64,000 nt of DNA from Planctomycetota bacterium (GTDB lineage: Bacteria > Planctomycetota > B15-G4): the NCBI GenBank assembly GCA_029259715.1, contig JAJDEP010000017.1, positions 1 to 64,000 of the forward strand. The letters run 5' to 3'. Of this stretch, positions 1 through 8,853 are shown piece after piece. The notes under the pieces are model-generated. The model ran no database searches. It was not told where the DNA came from and saw only the letters and a program-made list of their open reading frames with translations. The position numbers were made by a program, and so were the translations under genes. The first letter of the stretch is position 1; every line of letters begins with the position of its first letter.

Positions 1-84
1 GAAAACCGCGGGGTGTCCCCGAACGAGTTCTCGAACGCGTCAGCGTTCGAGCTGTGTGAGGCTCGGGGACACCCCGCGGTTTTC
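1..84. repeat. Nested inverted repeat (22-bp arms around a 9-bp hairpin)
   Basis: Bases 1-22 and 63-84 are perfect reverse complements. Between them lies a second perfect hairpin: 9-bp arms at 30-38 and 43-51 with a 4-base loop. The outer arm starts at the first base of the window, so it may extend further left. The element lies just downstream of the minus-strand radical SAM gene that ends at 123, so it could act as a terminator or be a REP-like intergenic repeat. A T-rich tail typical of an intrinsic terminator is not clear. Confidence 0.75.
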
Positions 85-122
85 TCCCCCGCCGGCCCCC
101 ACCCCGCACGACTCCGCCGTCG

Positions 123-1559
123 CTAGGCGTCACTCCCCGCCGTCTGCATCAACCCGATGTAACGCCGCACACGCTGCAACAGCAACTGCGGCCGCTTGAG
201 CTCGCGCAACACTCGGGACGGGCGCAGATAGAAGCGCCGGTAGGCCCGGCGGATCTGCTGGCTGACCTGGTCGCCGGTCATCGCGCGGGCCACGCCCACC
301 GGAGTGAGTCCGGTGAACTTGCTGTAGTCGAAGTCGTCGTCGTTGCCACTCGACGCCCGTTCGTCCCGTGACTCGCGGTAGAGCTTGGTGTCGGGGTATG
401 GGGTCACCGCCGTGAACTGCACCGTGTCGGGATCGAGGCGCACCGCCAGCTTCACGGTCTCGTCCACCATGGCGGGCGTCTCCTCGGGGAACCCGATCAT
501 GAAGAAGCAGCGGGTCGCGATGCCGTAGCGGCGGCACGAGTCGATCACCACCGCCGCGTGGTCGTGGCTCTTGATCTTGCCGCGGCTGTACTTCTTCTGG
601 ATCGCCTCGTTGCCCGACTCGACGCCGAAGGAGATCGACACGCATCCGGCCGCAGCCATGGCCTGGAGCATCTCGTCGTCCACGGTCTTGATGGCCGTCT
701 CGCACTGCCACTTGAGGGGCAGTCCGGCGTCGCTCAGCAGCGCGCACAGCTCGAGGATGCGGTCGCGGTCGTAGGCGAAGAGCGGGTCACGGAAGACGAC
801 GTTGGTGACACCCAGTTGCTCGACCACGTTGCGCAATTCGTCGAACACGTTCGTCGCCGAGCGCCCCCGCCACAAGATGCCCTGGGCCACCACGTAACCG
901 CAGTAGGTGCAGTTGACCGGGCAGCCCCGGGACGAGACCACCGTCTGGATCGGCCCCTCCATGGTGGGGATGCGGTAGTCGTCGAGAGGCAGCAGGTGCC
1001 GCGCCGGCAAGGGCAACGTGTCGAGTTCCTCACCCTTGAGCAGGGGGCGGTCGGGATTGTGGATAACTTCGTCACCCCGACGCACAGAAAGTCCGGCCAC
1101 CGCGAGGGCGTCTTCGCCACCGGCGAGAGCGTCGAAAATCTCGGCCGCTGTGACTTCCGGTTCGCCGCGAATCACACCGTCGATGTGCGAATTGACCATG
1201 GCGAGGTCGGGGACCTTGCTGCCCTGGCTCCCGGTGATGAAGACCAGGCTCGCGGGGCTGCGTCGCTTGATGGCATCCGCGAGCAAAAGGTCAATCTCGA
1301 TCGTCGCGCTCGAGGTCGTCATGATGACGACACTTGGCTCGTCCAGCTGGGCCAAGACGCCCTCGGGGCCGAGAGTGGAGGCTTCGGCATCGAGGACCCG
1401 CACGTCGTGACCGCGCTGTTCCAGCAACGCAGCCACGTACAGCAGGTCCATGGGCGGATAACAGAGGCCCTCGCCCACGACCATGCCGAAGCCTCCCATG
1501 AGGCCTCGGCTGACCCGTTGGGCGGGAGGAGACGGCGGATTGATGAGCAGGGCATTCAT
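123..1559 (-). CDS. B12-binding-type radical SAM protein
   Basis: A 478-residue protein with the two-part plan of cobalamin-binding radical SAM enzymes. The N-terminal half (about 1-150) has the Rossmann-like layout of a B12-binding domain and starts with MNALLINPPSPP. The radical SAM domain carries the iron-sulfur motif CPVNCTYC, with Cys213, Cys217 and Cys220. The reading frame is open upstream, but the chosen ATG begins the conserved NPP motif of the family and the extra 48 residues look non-coding. Enzymes of this kind methylate unactivated carbons or rearrange polyketide, lipid and sugar substrates; the substrate here cannot be told. A related intact enzyme is encoded at 12579-14021 and a cysteine-less relative at 9957-11201. 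Confidence 0.85.
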   Translation of the reverse strand: MNALLINPPSPPAQRVSRGLMGGFGMVVGEGLCYPPMDLLYVAALLEQRGHDVRVLDAEASTLGPEGVLAQLDEPSVVIMTTSSATIEIDLLLADAIKRRSPASLVFITGSQGSKVPDLAMVNSHIDGVIRGEPEVTAAEIFDALAGGEDALAVAGLSVRRGDEVIHNPDRPLLKGEELDTLPLPARHLLPLDDYRIPTMEGPIQTVVSSRGCPVNCTYCGYVVAQGILWRGRSATNVFDELRNVVEQLGVTNVVFRDPLFAYDRDRILELCALLSDAGLPLKWQCETAIKTVDDEMLQAMAAAGCVSISFGVESGNEAIQKKYSRGKIKSHDHAAVVIDSCRRYGIATRCFFMIGFPEETPAMVDETVKLAVRLDPDTVQFTAVTPYPDTKLYRESRDERASSGNDDDFDYSKFTGLTPVGVARAMTGDQVSQQIRRAYRRFYLRPSRVLRELKRPQLLLQRVRRYIGLMQTAGSDA

Positions 1560-1571
1560 AGGGACGGGTGC

Positions 1572-1577
1572 ATCGTA
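1572..1577 (-). promoter_or_regulatory. Candidate -10 element (TACGAT)
   Basis: TACGAT on the minus strand ends 12 bases before the start codon of the radical SAM gene. There is no convincing Shine-Dalgarno sequence. It matches the TANNNT pattern seen before several other genes in the window. Confidence 0.35.
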
Positions 1578-1729
1578 CCCCGCGGGGCAGGTCCAGCGGC
1601 GGTATCGGGCACTTTCGCGGTCGCACTTGAGGGCCGCAAGTCCTTGCATGGCATCCCTTTGGCTCAACCACGCCGAACCCAGGCCGATAGGAACGGCACA
1701 CACCTTGATTCACACCCGGGATCCACACC

Positions 1730-4700
1730 TTGTTCAATACGCGCTCCAGCGGAGCCCCTCGTCGGGCCCGCCGACACAGCCTGGCGGCTCGACTGACCGT
1801 CGCCGCCATTCCCGCTGTTCTCGCCTTGCTCGTGGTCTTCGCGGGAGTCCCCGCCGAGTCCCCGGATGCGCCCCTCCCGGGCCCCTCGAGCGACTCGCCG
1901 GCTCCGCTCGCGGCTGAGAGCTCTCCCCGGGAGTACCTGCCGAGCCCGGGTTCCCTGCCGGCGCCGGCCCCCGCCCCGGCCGCGTTCCTGCTCGACTTCG
2001 ACCTCCCGGTGCGCCCGGCCACTTCCAGCGCCGCCCCGCTCACCGATGACGAGATCGACGACCTCCTCGATCACATCGAGGACTGCGAGAAGCTCATCGT
2101 CTCGCTCAACAAGAAGATCCTCAGCTCACTCGGGAAGATCGAGGACCTCGAAGAGCGCATCGCCACCGAGCAGGCCAAGATCGACGGTTACCAAGAGGAC
2201 ATCGACGAGTGGCAGGCCCTCATCGATCCGCTGCTCCCCAACGAGCAGGCCCTCTACGCCACGATGCAGACGGCCCTCGCATACTACGAGGCCATGGACG
2301 TGGCCTACGACGACGCCAAGCTCTTCGAGAAGGAGATGCGCGACGTCTGGAAGGTGAAGCGCAAGCTCTCCCAGACAGCGGACAAGGAGTGGAAGAAGCT
2401 CGACAAGCTCAAGACCAAGCTGCTCAAGAAGGTCGCGAGTCTCGACAAGAACATCCTGAAGTACGAGCTGCGCATCGACTCCGAGGAGGAGAAGATCCTG
2501 GGCTACGAGGCGGACATCGCCGAGTGGCACATCCTGCTCGATCCGGCCCTCGACGCGTTGAATATCGCGTCCATCGTGCTCGATGCGGCCGATGCCGCCC
2601 TGCAGCAGGCGGAGGACGACCTCGACGTCCTGCAGGACCTCCCCGATCCCGAGGACTCCGCTGAAGAAGACGCCCTCGATGACGCCATCGACGAGGCCAA
2701 GGATCTGGTCAGCCTGCTCAAGGCCCAGCACAAGACGGCGCTCAACGCCTGGAAGGCCGCTGACAAGCTCGTCGACAAGTACCAGGGCTACGTCGACAAC
2801 CTGAACAAGAAGATCGACCAGTCCCTCGACCGCATCGCTTCCTACGAGGAGCGCATCGCCGACTACCAGGCCGACAAGGACGAGTACCTCGTCGAGCTCG
2901 CCGTGCTCGAGCCCGTGCTGCACGACGCCGCGACGGACATGGCCCGCGCCGAAGACGCCGAGATCCTCGCAAAGCAGGCTTACGACGACGCCAAGATCGC
3001 CAAGGGCGTCGCCAAGCAGGTCGAGAAGGACGCCAAGACGGCCTTCAAGGCGGAGGAGAAGCTCTGGAAGGACGCCTACAAGCCCATCGGCAACTACGCG
3101 AAGAAGATCACCTCGCTCGAGAAGAAGATCGCGAGCGCCCAGAAGAAGATCGACAACTACGCAGAGGACATCGCCGAGCACGAAGAAGACATCGAGGGCT
3201 GGTCCGACCAGGTCCGCGATTGCCAGGAGGACATCAACGCCTCGCAAGCCCTCATCGATGGTGAAGGCGAGGGCGGTGGTGAAGGCGAGGGCGAAGGCGA
3301 AGGCGAGGGCGAGGGTGAAGGCGAAGGTGGTGGCGAAGGTGAAGGCGGCTCGAGCGACCCCGAGGATCCGGGTGGCGAGTCCGGCAGCGGCGATCCCGGC
3401 GGCGACCCCGACCCGGGCGGCGGCAGCAACCCCTCCTCCGTCATCGAGATCCCGCTCCTCGTCCAGGAAGTCCTGCCCAAGAACAAGTCGGGCCTGACCC
3501 GCAACGGCGTCGTCGCGACGTTCGGCGTGCCGCTCCCCGAGGCCTGGGACATCCAGGAAGTCGGCGGGCGCCCGGCCCTGTCCGTCGCCGGCAGCTCGAC
3601 CTGGCAGATCCGCTCCACGGCCTACTGGCCCTCGGGTGCGGTCAAGTGGGCCCTGGTCGACCTGCGCACGAACGTGGCGGCCAACGGCATCAACGACGAC
3701 CTGACCATCCAGGAAGGCACGGGCGACTCCGGTCAGTCCGACATCGCCTCGACGGGCGCCACGAAGATCCTGCTGAACACCGGCCCGATGCAGGCCGACA
3801 TCCGCTTGGACGACTTCAACCTGTTCGACCGCGTCGTCGTGGACGGCACCCAGCTGGTCGCTCCCGGCACCAGCGCCGGCATCGTCGGCAAGTCCGTCGA
3901 GGGCTACGCCCTGTTCCCCGGCCCGAATACGGTGGTGTCCATCGAGGAGAACGGTCCGGCGCGCGCCGTGGTGCGCGTCATGGGCGACCTGGTGGACGCC
4001 GGCGCGAACTCGGTGGTCGACTTCACCTGCCGCATCACGGCCCGGGCGGGCGCTCGCGCCCTCGAGGTCGACTTCACCGTGCGGAACGCCAACCTGTCGC
4101 GGCACCAGCACAGCCAGTTGGAAGGCATCACGCTCTGGACCAAGGTGGCGGCGGGCTCGAACAAGGCCGCGCACTACTCACGCCACGACGGCAATGAGCA
4201 GATCATCCCCCTCTCGGGCAACGATCAGACGCACATCTTCCAGGCCTACTCAGGGGCCCCCGTCGAGGGCACGGACGGCGGCGGCCCGGCCTACCAGCCC
4301 CACATCCCCAAGGTCGCCAGCGAGCAGCTCGAGGACGAGGGCTACCGCATCGTCAAGAACGGCACGCCGGTGTTCCTGACCTCCGACAAGGAGGTCCATC
4401 CCCAGCACGGCTTCGGCTCGCTGAAGGGCAGCTCCGGTGGCGTCACGGTGGCCCCGCACAGGATGCCCTTCATGTGGCCGTCCGTCGTCGAGGTCAACGC
4501 CGACGGGAGCGTGGGCGCAGGCGTGTTCAGCGAACGCAACGGCTGGCCCTACACCTTCATCTGGCGCCAGCACGAGAGCCGGCGGGTGCTGTTCAACTTC
4601 CACAAGGGCGCCACCAGCCCGGACGCGACGCTGATCTCGAAGGCCCACGACTACCCGGTCTCCGCCCGCGCCGCCGACTACGGTCACTACGACGACGCCC

Positions 4701-5803
4701 GCGTGTTCCCCTATCGCCTGCTCACCGTCGGCGAGCAGAACGCCGTGTACGACCACATGGGCATCGACCACGACGTGAACATCGGCGACGAGCACGTCGA
4801 GATCACGCGCTTCCTGCCCGCCCACCAGACCGGTGGCGACAACAACCATGCCTCCATCGAACGGCGCATGGTCGGTGAGTGGCTGCGCCACGGTCACGGC
4901 GGCCAGTTCATCAACGCCACGGACCTGGCGCTCTACAAGGCCGAATGGCAGGTCCAACGCAGCGACAACTTCGACCACATCGAAGACCTCGACGCGTCCA
5001 ACCCGAACCTGCCCCACACAACCGGCGTCGACGGCGATGACGAGCACCGCTACCGGGACGGGATGATCTGGACCTACTACCTGACCGGCGAACCGCGCTT
5101 GCGTGAGGCCCTGTTCGACGAGGTCGAGATCCTGCGCAACGTGTACCTGTGGCCCCACGAGCGGTCCATGTACCAGACCATCCGCGCCATGGCGCTGGTG
5201 TCCGAGTTCACCGGCGACACCACGCTCAAGCCCCTGCTCAAGTCCCGCCTGCAGTACTTCAACAGCCCCACCATCAACGTCGACGGCGATGACGGGGGCT
5301 GGGGCTGGCAGTCGGCGCCGGGCACCGGGTCGCGGCGTTACTTCGCCAACTCGGACCAGAACGTGAGCGAGCAGCCGGAGGGCGAGAACTTCCAGGCCCG
5401 CGGTTGGATCTCGGCCAGCCTCGGACCGCTCGGCATGTACCACGCCGCGCGCTTCCTCGGAGACGGCGACGGCGACGCCCAGACGTCACGCCTGCGCATG
5501 GCCGACCTCTCCTACTGGACGATGAACGAACTGTATCCTTCGAATCCCGTGCCGGCCGAACGCAAGCTGATCTACAGCTACGCGATCTCCATGCAGTACG
5601 CGGTCTCGATGCAGACCGGCATGCACCCGATCCTGCTGGGCATGGGTGAGTCGTTCCTCGACACCGGCGACTCCAGCTACATCGACGAGGCCCTCGAGCA
5701 GCTCGAGTATTACGACGCGAAGGGTCAGATGTACAACGTCGACTCGCGCCTCGACTGCCAGCACTTCTTCTGGATCTACCAGCAGACCGTCATGACGCCG
5801 TGA
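1730..5803 (+). CDS. Secreted coiled-coil protein fused to a lyase-like (YetA/PcRGLX-type) region
   Basis: A 1357-residue protein starting at TTG. Arg-rich residues then a hydrophobic stretch (about 22-40) form a signal peptide. Residues 105-510 are Lys/Glu/Asp-rich helices built from four related units beginning with SLNKKI (125), SLDKNI (237), NLNKKI (357) and SLEKKI (462); each is followed by a piece like YEADIAEW. Residues 511-568 are a Gly/Glu then Gly/Asp/Pro linker. Residues 573-1357 resemble the RIFT-barrel plus toroid proteins related to exo-rhamnogalacturonan lyase and B. subtilis YetA; that match is from memory of the family and is moderate. A role in binding and degrading polysaccharide at the cell surface is inference. 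The gene ends 2 bases before the convergent methyltransferase gene. The TTG start lacks a visible ribosome binding site and is uncertain. Confidence 0.6.
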   Translation: MFNTRSSGAPRRARRHSLAARLTVAAIPAVLALLVVFAGVPAESPDAPLPGPSSDSPAPLAAESSPREYLPSPGSLPAPAPAPAAFLLDFDLPVRPATSSAAPLTDDEIDDLLDHIEDCEKLIVSLNKKILSSLGKIEDLEERIATEQAKIDGYQEDIDEWQALIDPLLPNEQALYATMQTALAYYEAMDVAYDDAKLFEKEMRDVWKVKRKLSQTADKEWKKLDKLKTKLLKKVASLDKNILKYELRIDSEEEKILGYEADIAEWHILLDPALDALNIASIVLDAADAALQQAEDDLDVLQDLPDPEDSAEEDALDDAIDEAKDLVSLLKAQHKTALNAWKAADKLVDKYQGYVDNLNKKIDQSLDRIASYEERIADYQADKDEYLVELAVLEPVLHDAATDMARAEDAEILAKQAYDDAKIAKGVAKQVEKDAKTAFKAEEKLWKDAYKPIGNYAKKITSLEKKIASAQKKIDNYAEDIAEHEEDIEGWSDQVRDCQEDINASQALIDGEGEGGGEGEGEGEGEGEGEGEGGGEGEGGSSDPEDPGGESGSGDPGGDPDPGGGSNPSSVIEIPLLVQEVLPKNKSGLTRNGVVATFGVPLPEAWDIQEVGGRPALSVAGSSTWQIRSTAYWPSGAVKWALVDLRTNVAANGINDDLTIQEGTGDSGQSDIASTGATKILLNTGPMQADIRLDDFNLFDRVVVDGTQLVAPGTSAGIVGKSVEGYALFPGPNTVVSIEENGPARAVVRVMGDLVDAGANSVVDFTCRITARAGARALEVDFTVRNANLSRHQHSQLEGITLWTKVAAGSNKAAHYSRHDGNEQIIPLSGNDQTHIFQAYSGAPVEGTDGGGPAYQPHIPKVASEQLEDEGYRIVKNGTPVFLTSDKEVHPQHGFGSLKGSSGGVTVAPHRMPFMWPSVVEVNADGSVGAGVFSERNGWPYTFIWRQHESRRVLFNFHKGATSPDATLISKAHDYPVSARAADYGHYDDARVFPYRLLTVGEQNAVYDHMGIDHDVNIGDEHVEITRFLPAHQTGGDNNHASIERRMVGEWLRHGHGGQFINATDLALYKAEWQVQRSDNFDHIEDLDASNPNLPHTTGVDGDDEHRYRDGMIWTYYLTGEPRLREALFDEVEILRNVYLWPHERSMYQTIRAMALVSEFTGDTTLKPLLKSRLQYFNSPTINVDGDDGGWGWQSAPGTGSRRYFANSDQNVSEQPEGENFQARGWISASLGPLGMYHAARFLGDGDGDAQTSRLRMADLSYWTMNELYPSNPVPAERKLIYSYAISMQYAVSMQTGMHPILLGMGESFLDTGDSSYIDEALEQLEYYDAKGQMYNVDSRLDCQHFFWIYQQTVMTP
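3260..3351 (+). repeat. Low-complexity GGTGAAGGC-type coding repeat
   Basis: An imperfect array of GGNGARGGN units encodes the Gly-Glu linker (residues about 511-540) of the coiled-coil/lyase-like protein. Purines fill almost every position of one strand. Such arrays change length easily by slippage, here always in multiples of three so the frame is kept. Confidence 0.85.
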
Positions 5804-5805
5804 GG

Positions 5806-6552
5806 TCAGGCCGAGGGCTTGCGCATCACGCCGAACAGGCTCACCCCGAAGGGCAGGTTGACGTGACGCTCGACGGCGACTTCGGTGCGCGTGATGGCGT
5901 CCGCGAGCCATTCCACCGGCGCCGGCATGGGCACGGCGAAGTCCGACGTCGCGTCCTCCTGCGGCTGGGGACGCAGGGCCCGGATCCGGCGCAGCGTCCA
6001 CACCGGTAGGAACAGCGCCATCGAGCTGTAGCTCATGCGCTCGGTGTGGAAGCCGACGGACTCGAGGCGCCCCCGCAGTTGGGGACGTCGGTAGCGGCGC
6101 ACGTGGTGGTAGGCCTCGTCGTGCGGGCTCCACAGCGCCATGAAGGCGGGCACCGTGGCGATCAGCAGGCCGCCCGGGCGCAGCACCCGGAACACCTCCG
6201 CCATGGCTGCCACGTCGTCATCGAAGTGCTCGAAGGCGTCGAGGGCGAGAACCACGTCGTAGGTCCCCTCGTGGAACGGGAGGGCCATGGCGTCGGCCTG
6301 GACGATGCGGTCGATGCCCCGCTCCCCGCACAGCCGGATGGTCTCCGCCGAGATGTCGATGCCGCGGATCGACCCGTAGTCGGCCAGGAAGCGGAAGCTC
6401 ATCCCGGTGGCGCAGGCGAGGTCGAGGATGGCGGCGTCGCCGCCACCGGGCCCGAAGCGGTCGAGGGCCGTGCGCACCAACGAGCGGCGACCCCGATACC
6501 ACCAGTGGGTCTCCTCCACCGCGAACATCCGATCGAATTCGGCGGTGTTCAT
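5806..6552 (-). CDS. SAM-dependent methyltransferase (class I)
   Basis: 248 residues. The SAM-binding motif I is LDLACATGM (about 43-51), followed by the acidic position in GIDISAE and the motif LALDAFEHFDDD, as in the Methyltransf_11/UbiE-like group. The N-terminus EETHWWYRGRR is typical of methyltransferases found in polysaccharide loci. It is the last gene of the minus-strand locus that starts near 25.7 kb, and its ATG lies 10 bases after the stop of the WecA-type transferase, so the two are very likely co-transcribed. A sugar or lipid-linked intermediate is the likely substrate; that is inference from context. Confidence 0.85.
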   Translation of the reverse strand: MNTAEFDRMFAVEETHWWYRGRRSLVRTALDRFGPGGGDAAILDLACATGMSFRFLADYGSIRGIDISAETIRLCGERGIDRIVQADAMALPFHEGTYDVVLALDAFEHFDDDVAAMAEVFRVLRPGGLLIATVPAFMALWSPHDEAYHHVRRYRRPQLRGRLESVGFHTERMSYSSMALFLPVWTLRRIRALRPQPQEDATSDFAVPMPAPVEWLADAITRTEVAVERHVNLPFGVSLFGVMRKPSA

Positions 6553-6562
6553 GATGCCGGGT

Positions 6563-7636
6563 TCATCGATCCGAGCCGTGGCGTTCGATGGACATGCACA
6601 CCCGCGTCAGCGCCACCAGCAGCAGCAGGCTCGCGCCGAGCAGCACGTAGCGGAAGCTCGGCACCGCAAAGGCGGCCAGGATGCCCACCCCCGCCAGGAT
6701 GATGCCCAGCCCCCAGAGCATGACCACGGCTTCCACAGGGGTGAATCCGCCGCGCACCAGTCGGTGGCTCAGGTGACGATCGTCGCCGAGGTACAGCGGG
6801 CGCTTGTCGACCCAGCGCCGGATGACCACGAAGGCGGCGTCGTAGAGGGGCACGCCCATGATCAGCACGCTGGGCACGAGGGCGTGGATGCCGTAGGCCG
6901 CCGTGCCGTCGGCCATGAAGCCCTTGGACATGTCGAACATGACCCACGCCATCCAATACCCCACGAACATCGAGCCCGCGTCGCCGAGGAAGATGCGCGC
7001 CCGCGGGAAGTTGTAGGGCAGGAAGCCGAGCAGCGACCCCACCAGCAACGACGCCACGGTCATCGTGCGCAGGCTGTGCAGCGAGCCCAGGTAGATCACC
7101 GAGGCCGAGAACGCGATCACCGACAGCCCGGACATGAGCCCGTTCATGTTGTCGGAGAAATTGAACGAGTTCACGATGGTCAGGTACCAGAGCAGCGTGA
7201 AGATGAAGTAGACCCACTCGCGCACCGCGGCGCCGTCGTCCAGGAACGCCCAGGGCCGCGGGTAGGTGATCACGAGCACGCCCACGATCTGGCCCAGGAG
7301 CTTGGGCACGAAGCCCAGCTTGTCCTTGAACACGTCGTCGATCAGACCGATGACGAACAGCACGGTCCCGCCGATGAGCACCTGGCGGATGGCGCTCAGG
7401 TCGAGGCCCGGGCTTCCCGGGGTGCCCCGGGCGATGACCCACATGCCGATCCCGAAGGCCAGGAACACGGCCGCGCCGCCGAGCAGCGGCGTCACCCGCG
7501 CGTGCTGCTTGCGTCCCCCCGGCCGGTCGACCACGCCGAAGGCGCGGGCCACGGCCATGCAGACGGGCACCAGCACCAGCGCCGCCACGAAGGCGACACC
7601 GAAGCCCTGCAGGGCGAAGCGAAGGGACTCGGGCAC
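6563..7636 (-). CDS. WecA/TagO-type undecaprenyl-phosphate sugar-1-phosphate transferase
   Basis: 357 residues with about ten membrane segments. Family motifs are present in order: GLIDDV with Asp100-Asp101, NSFNFSDNMNGL (156-167), RIFLGDAGSMFVG with Asp219, and DDRHLSHRL near the C-terminus. These mark the MraY/WecA/TagO superfamily, which moves a HexNAc-1-phosphate from a UDP-sugar to undecaprenyl phosphate at the inner membrane face and so starts O-antigen, capsule or teichoic acid synthesis. The final HLSHRL motif favours the WecA/TagO branch over MraY. It fits as the initiating enzyme of the surrounding polysaccharide locus. A 136-base gap separates it from the deacetylase gene upstream. 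Confidence 0.9.
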   Translation of the reverse strand: MPESLRFALQGFGVAFVAALVLVPVCMAVARAFGVVDRPGGRKQHARVTPLLGGAAVFLAFGIGMWVIARGTPGSPGLDLSAIRQVLIGGTVLFVIGLIDDVFKDKLGFVPKLLGQIVGVLVITYPRPWAFLDDGAAVREWVYFIFTLLWYLTIVNSFNFSDNMNGLMSGLSVIAFSASVIYLGSLHSLRTMTVASLLVGSLLGFLPYNFPRARIFLGDAGSMFVGYWMAWVMFDMSKGFMADGTAAYGIHALVPSVLIMGVPLYDAAFVVIRRWVDKRPLYLGDDRHLSHRLVRGGFTPVEAVVMLWGLGIILAGVGILAAFAVPSFRYVLLGASLLLLVALTRVCMSIERHGSDR

Positions 7637-7772
7637 GGAGAGAGCGGGGCCGGCGGGGATCAGGGACGGGTCGGGGACAGGGGGCGCCGCCCGGACAGCC
7701 CGTCACGGTCGGCACGTGACTGTATCGCGCCGGAGACGCCTCCACCACGGCCCCGCCGGGGGTGAGCAGCGA

Positions 7773-8831
7773 TCAGACCGTCAGTCTCAGGCCCCGCCGC
7801 TCCAGCCAGGTGTAAACGCCGTCGACGTCGCACATCACCTCTCCCATGTTGCTGTCGTCGTTCATGGCGAATCGCTTGAGCTCGAAGCGGGGCGTCTCGG
7901 CGTCGTTGACGCCCGGCATGGCCGTGATGGCGCTCTCGAAGCCCAGGTCCTCCAGGATCTGCAGGGTGTGCTCGTCGTAGTCCCACAGCCGCCCGTAGGG
8001 ATAGGCGAAGGTGGGCACCTCGTGCCCCAGCCACGACTGGAGGTCGCGCAGGCTGCCCTCGATCTCCCGGCGCTGCTGATTCTCATCGAGGGATGAGAGC
8101 ACCAGGTGGTTCACCGTGTGGGCGCCCAGCTCGATCCCGGCGGCGTCGAGGGCGCGACAATCGTCGGGGCTGAGGTAGACCTCCTCCGCGAGCTTGCGCT
8201 CGTCGCCGCCCGCCTCATCGAAGATCCGGCGCAGGATCTCGTCGCGCTCTTCCGGCAAGACGTCGTACTTGAGCAGGCGCTTCAACTCGTACTCGCCGGC
8301 CACGTCGCCCGCGGGGAGCGCCAACAGGTCGGCCTTGGTGTGCTGCCGGCTGACGTGCTCGGCCAGCATCGCGCCCAGGGCGTGCGGGCCCCGCTGGTGC
8401 AGCACCCAGAAGTAATGGTGCAACCAGTTGAGCTTGCCCTTCATGGGCCCGGTCTGGACGAAGATCGTCGCCGTCGCGTCGAATTCCTTCAGCAGCGGAA
8501 GCAGCACTTCGAAGTTGTCGCGGTAACCGTCGTCGAATGTCAGCACCACGGCGTCGTGGGGCACCTCGCCGGCCTTCAGCGCCGTGAGCATCTGGCCCAC
8601 GGTCAGGAAGCGGTAGCGGGCCCGCTGGAGCAGCTGGAGCAGCCGCCGCAGGCGCTCGGTGCTGGTCTTCATGTGCCCCGGCAGGTAGGCCGTCTCCTCG
8701 GCATGCCCCACGTTGTGGAACATGACCACCGGCACGCCGCCACGGGCGCGGCGGAAGGCGCCGCGCAATCCGAGGTGGTGGAACACCAGCGCGACCAGCC
8801 GCCGCAGCATCCGTTTGAGTCGGTGCTTCAT
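7773..8831 (-). CDS. Polysaccharide deacetylase (CE4/NodB fold)
   Basis: 352 residues. The NodB catalytic motif TFDDGYRDN holds the metal-binding and base aspartates (Asp100, Asp101), and the zinc-binding HxxxH appears as H238-TVN-H242. Between them is an insert of more than 100 residues, longer than in short NodB enzymes. The motif AYPYGR (motif 3) follows. The N-terminus is basic with a short hydrophobic stretch and no clear cleavage site. Such enzymes remove N- or O-acetyl groups from sugars. Upstream, on the minus strand, TAGACT lies 9 bases before the ATG. The gene is 22 bases from the GNAT gene. Confidence 0.88.
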   Translation of the reverse strand: MKHRLKRMLRRLVALVFHHLGLRGAFRRARGGVPVVMFHNVGHAEETAYLPGHMKTSTERLRRLLQLLQRARYRFLTVGQMLTALKAGEVPHDAVVLTFDDGYRDNFEVLLPLLKEFDATATIFVQTGPMKGKLNWLHHYFWVLHQRGPHALGAMLAEHVSRQHTKADLLALPAGDVAGEYELKRLLKYDVLPEERDEILRRIFDEAGGDERKLAEEVYLSPDDCRALDAAGIELGAHTVNHLVLSSLDENQQRREIEGSLRDLQSWLGHEVPTFAYPYGRLWDYDEHTLQILEDLGFESAITAMPGVNDAETPRFELKRFAMNDDSNMGEVMCDVDGVYTWLERRGLRLTV

Positions 8832-8840
8832 GGGAGGGAG

Positions 8841-8846
8841 AGTCTA
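8841..8846 (-). promoter_or_regulatory. Candidate -10 element (TAGACT)
   Basis: TAGACT on the minus strand, 9 bases before the deacetylase ATG. It may start an internal short-leader transcript within the polysaccharide locus. No clear -35 box is visible. Confidence 0.35.
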
Positions 8847-8853
8847 GCGCCCG

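Noticed and set aside
1058..1066. A second perfect DnaA box (TGTGGATAA) inside the radical SAM gene
   Set aside because: Single site within coding sequence with no partner; probably chance.
2126..4174. 682-codon minus-strand frame opposite the coiled-coil protein
   Set aside because: Its Leu/Val-rich text mirrors the Lys/Glu/Asp codons of the coiled coil. The plus-strand protein has a signal peptide and ordered repeats.
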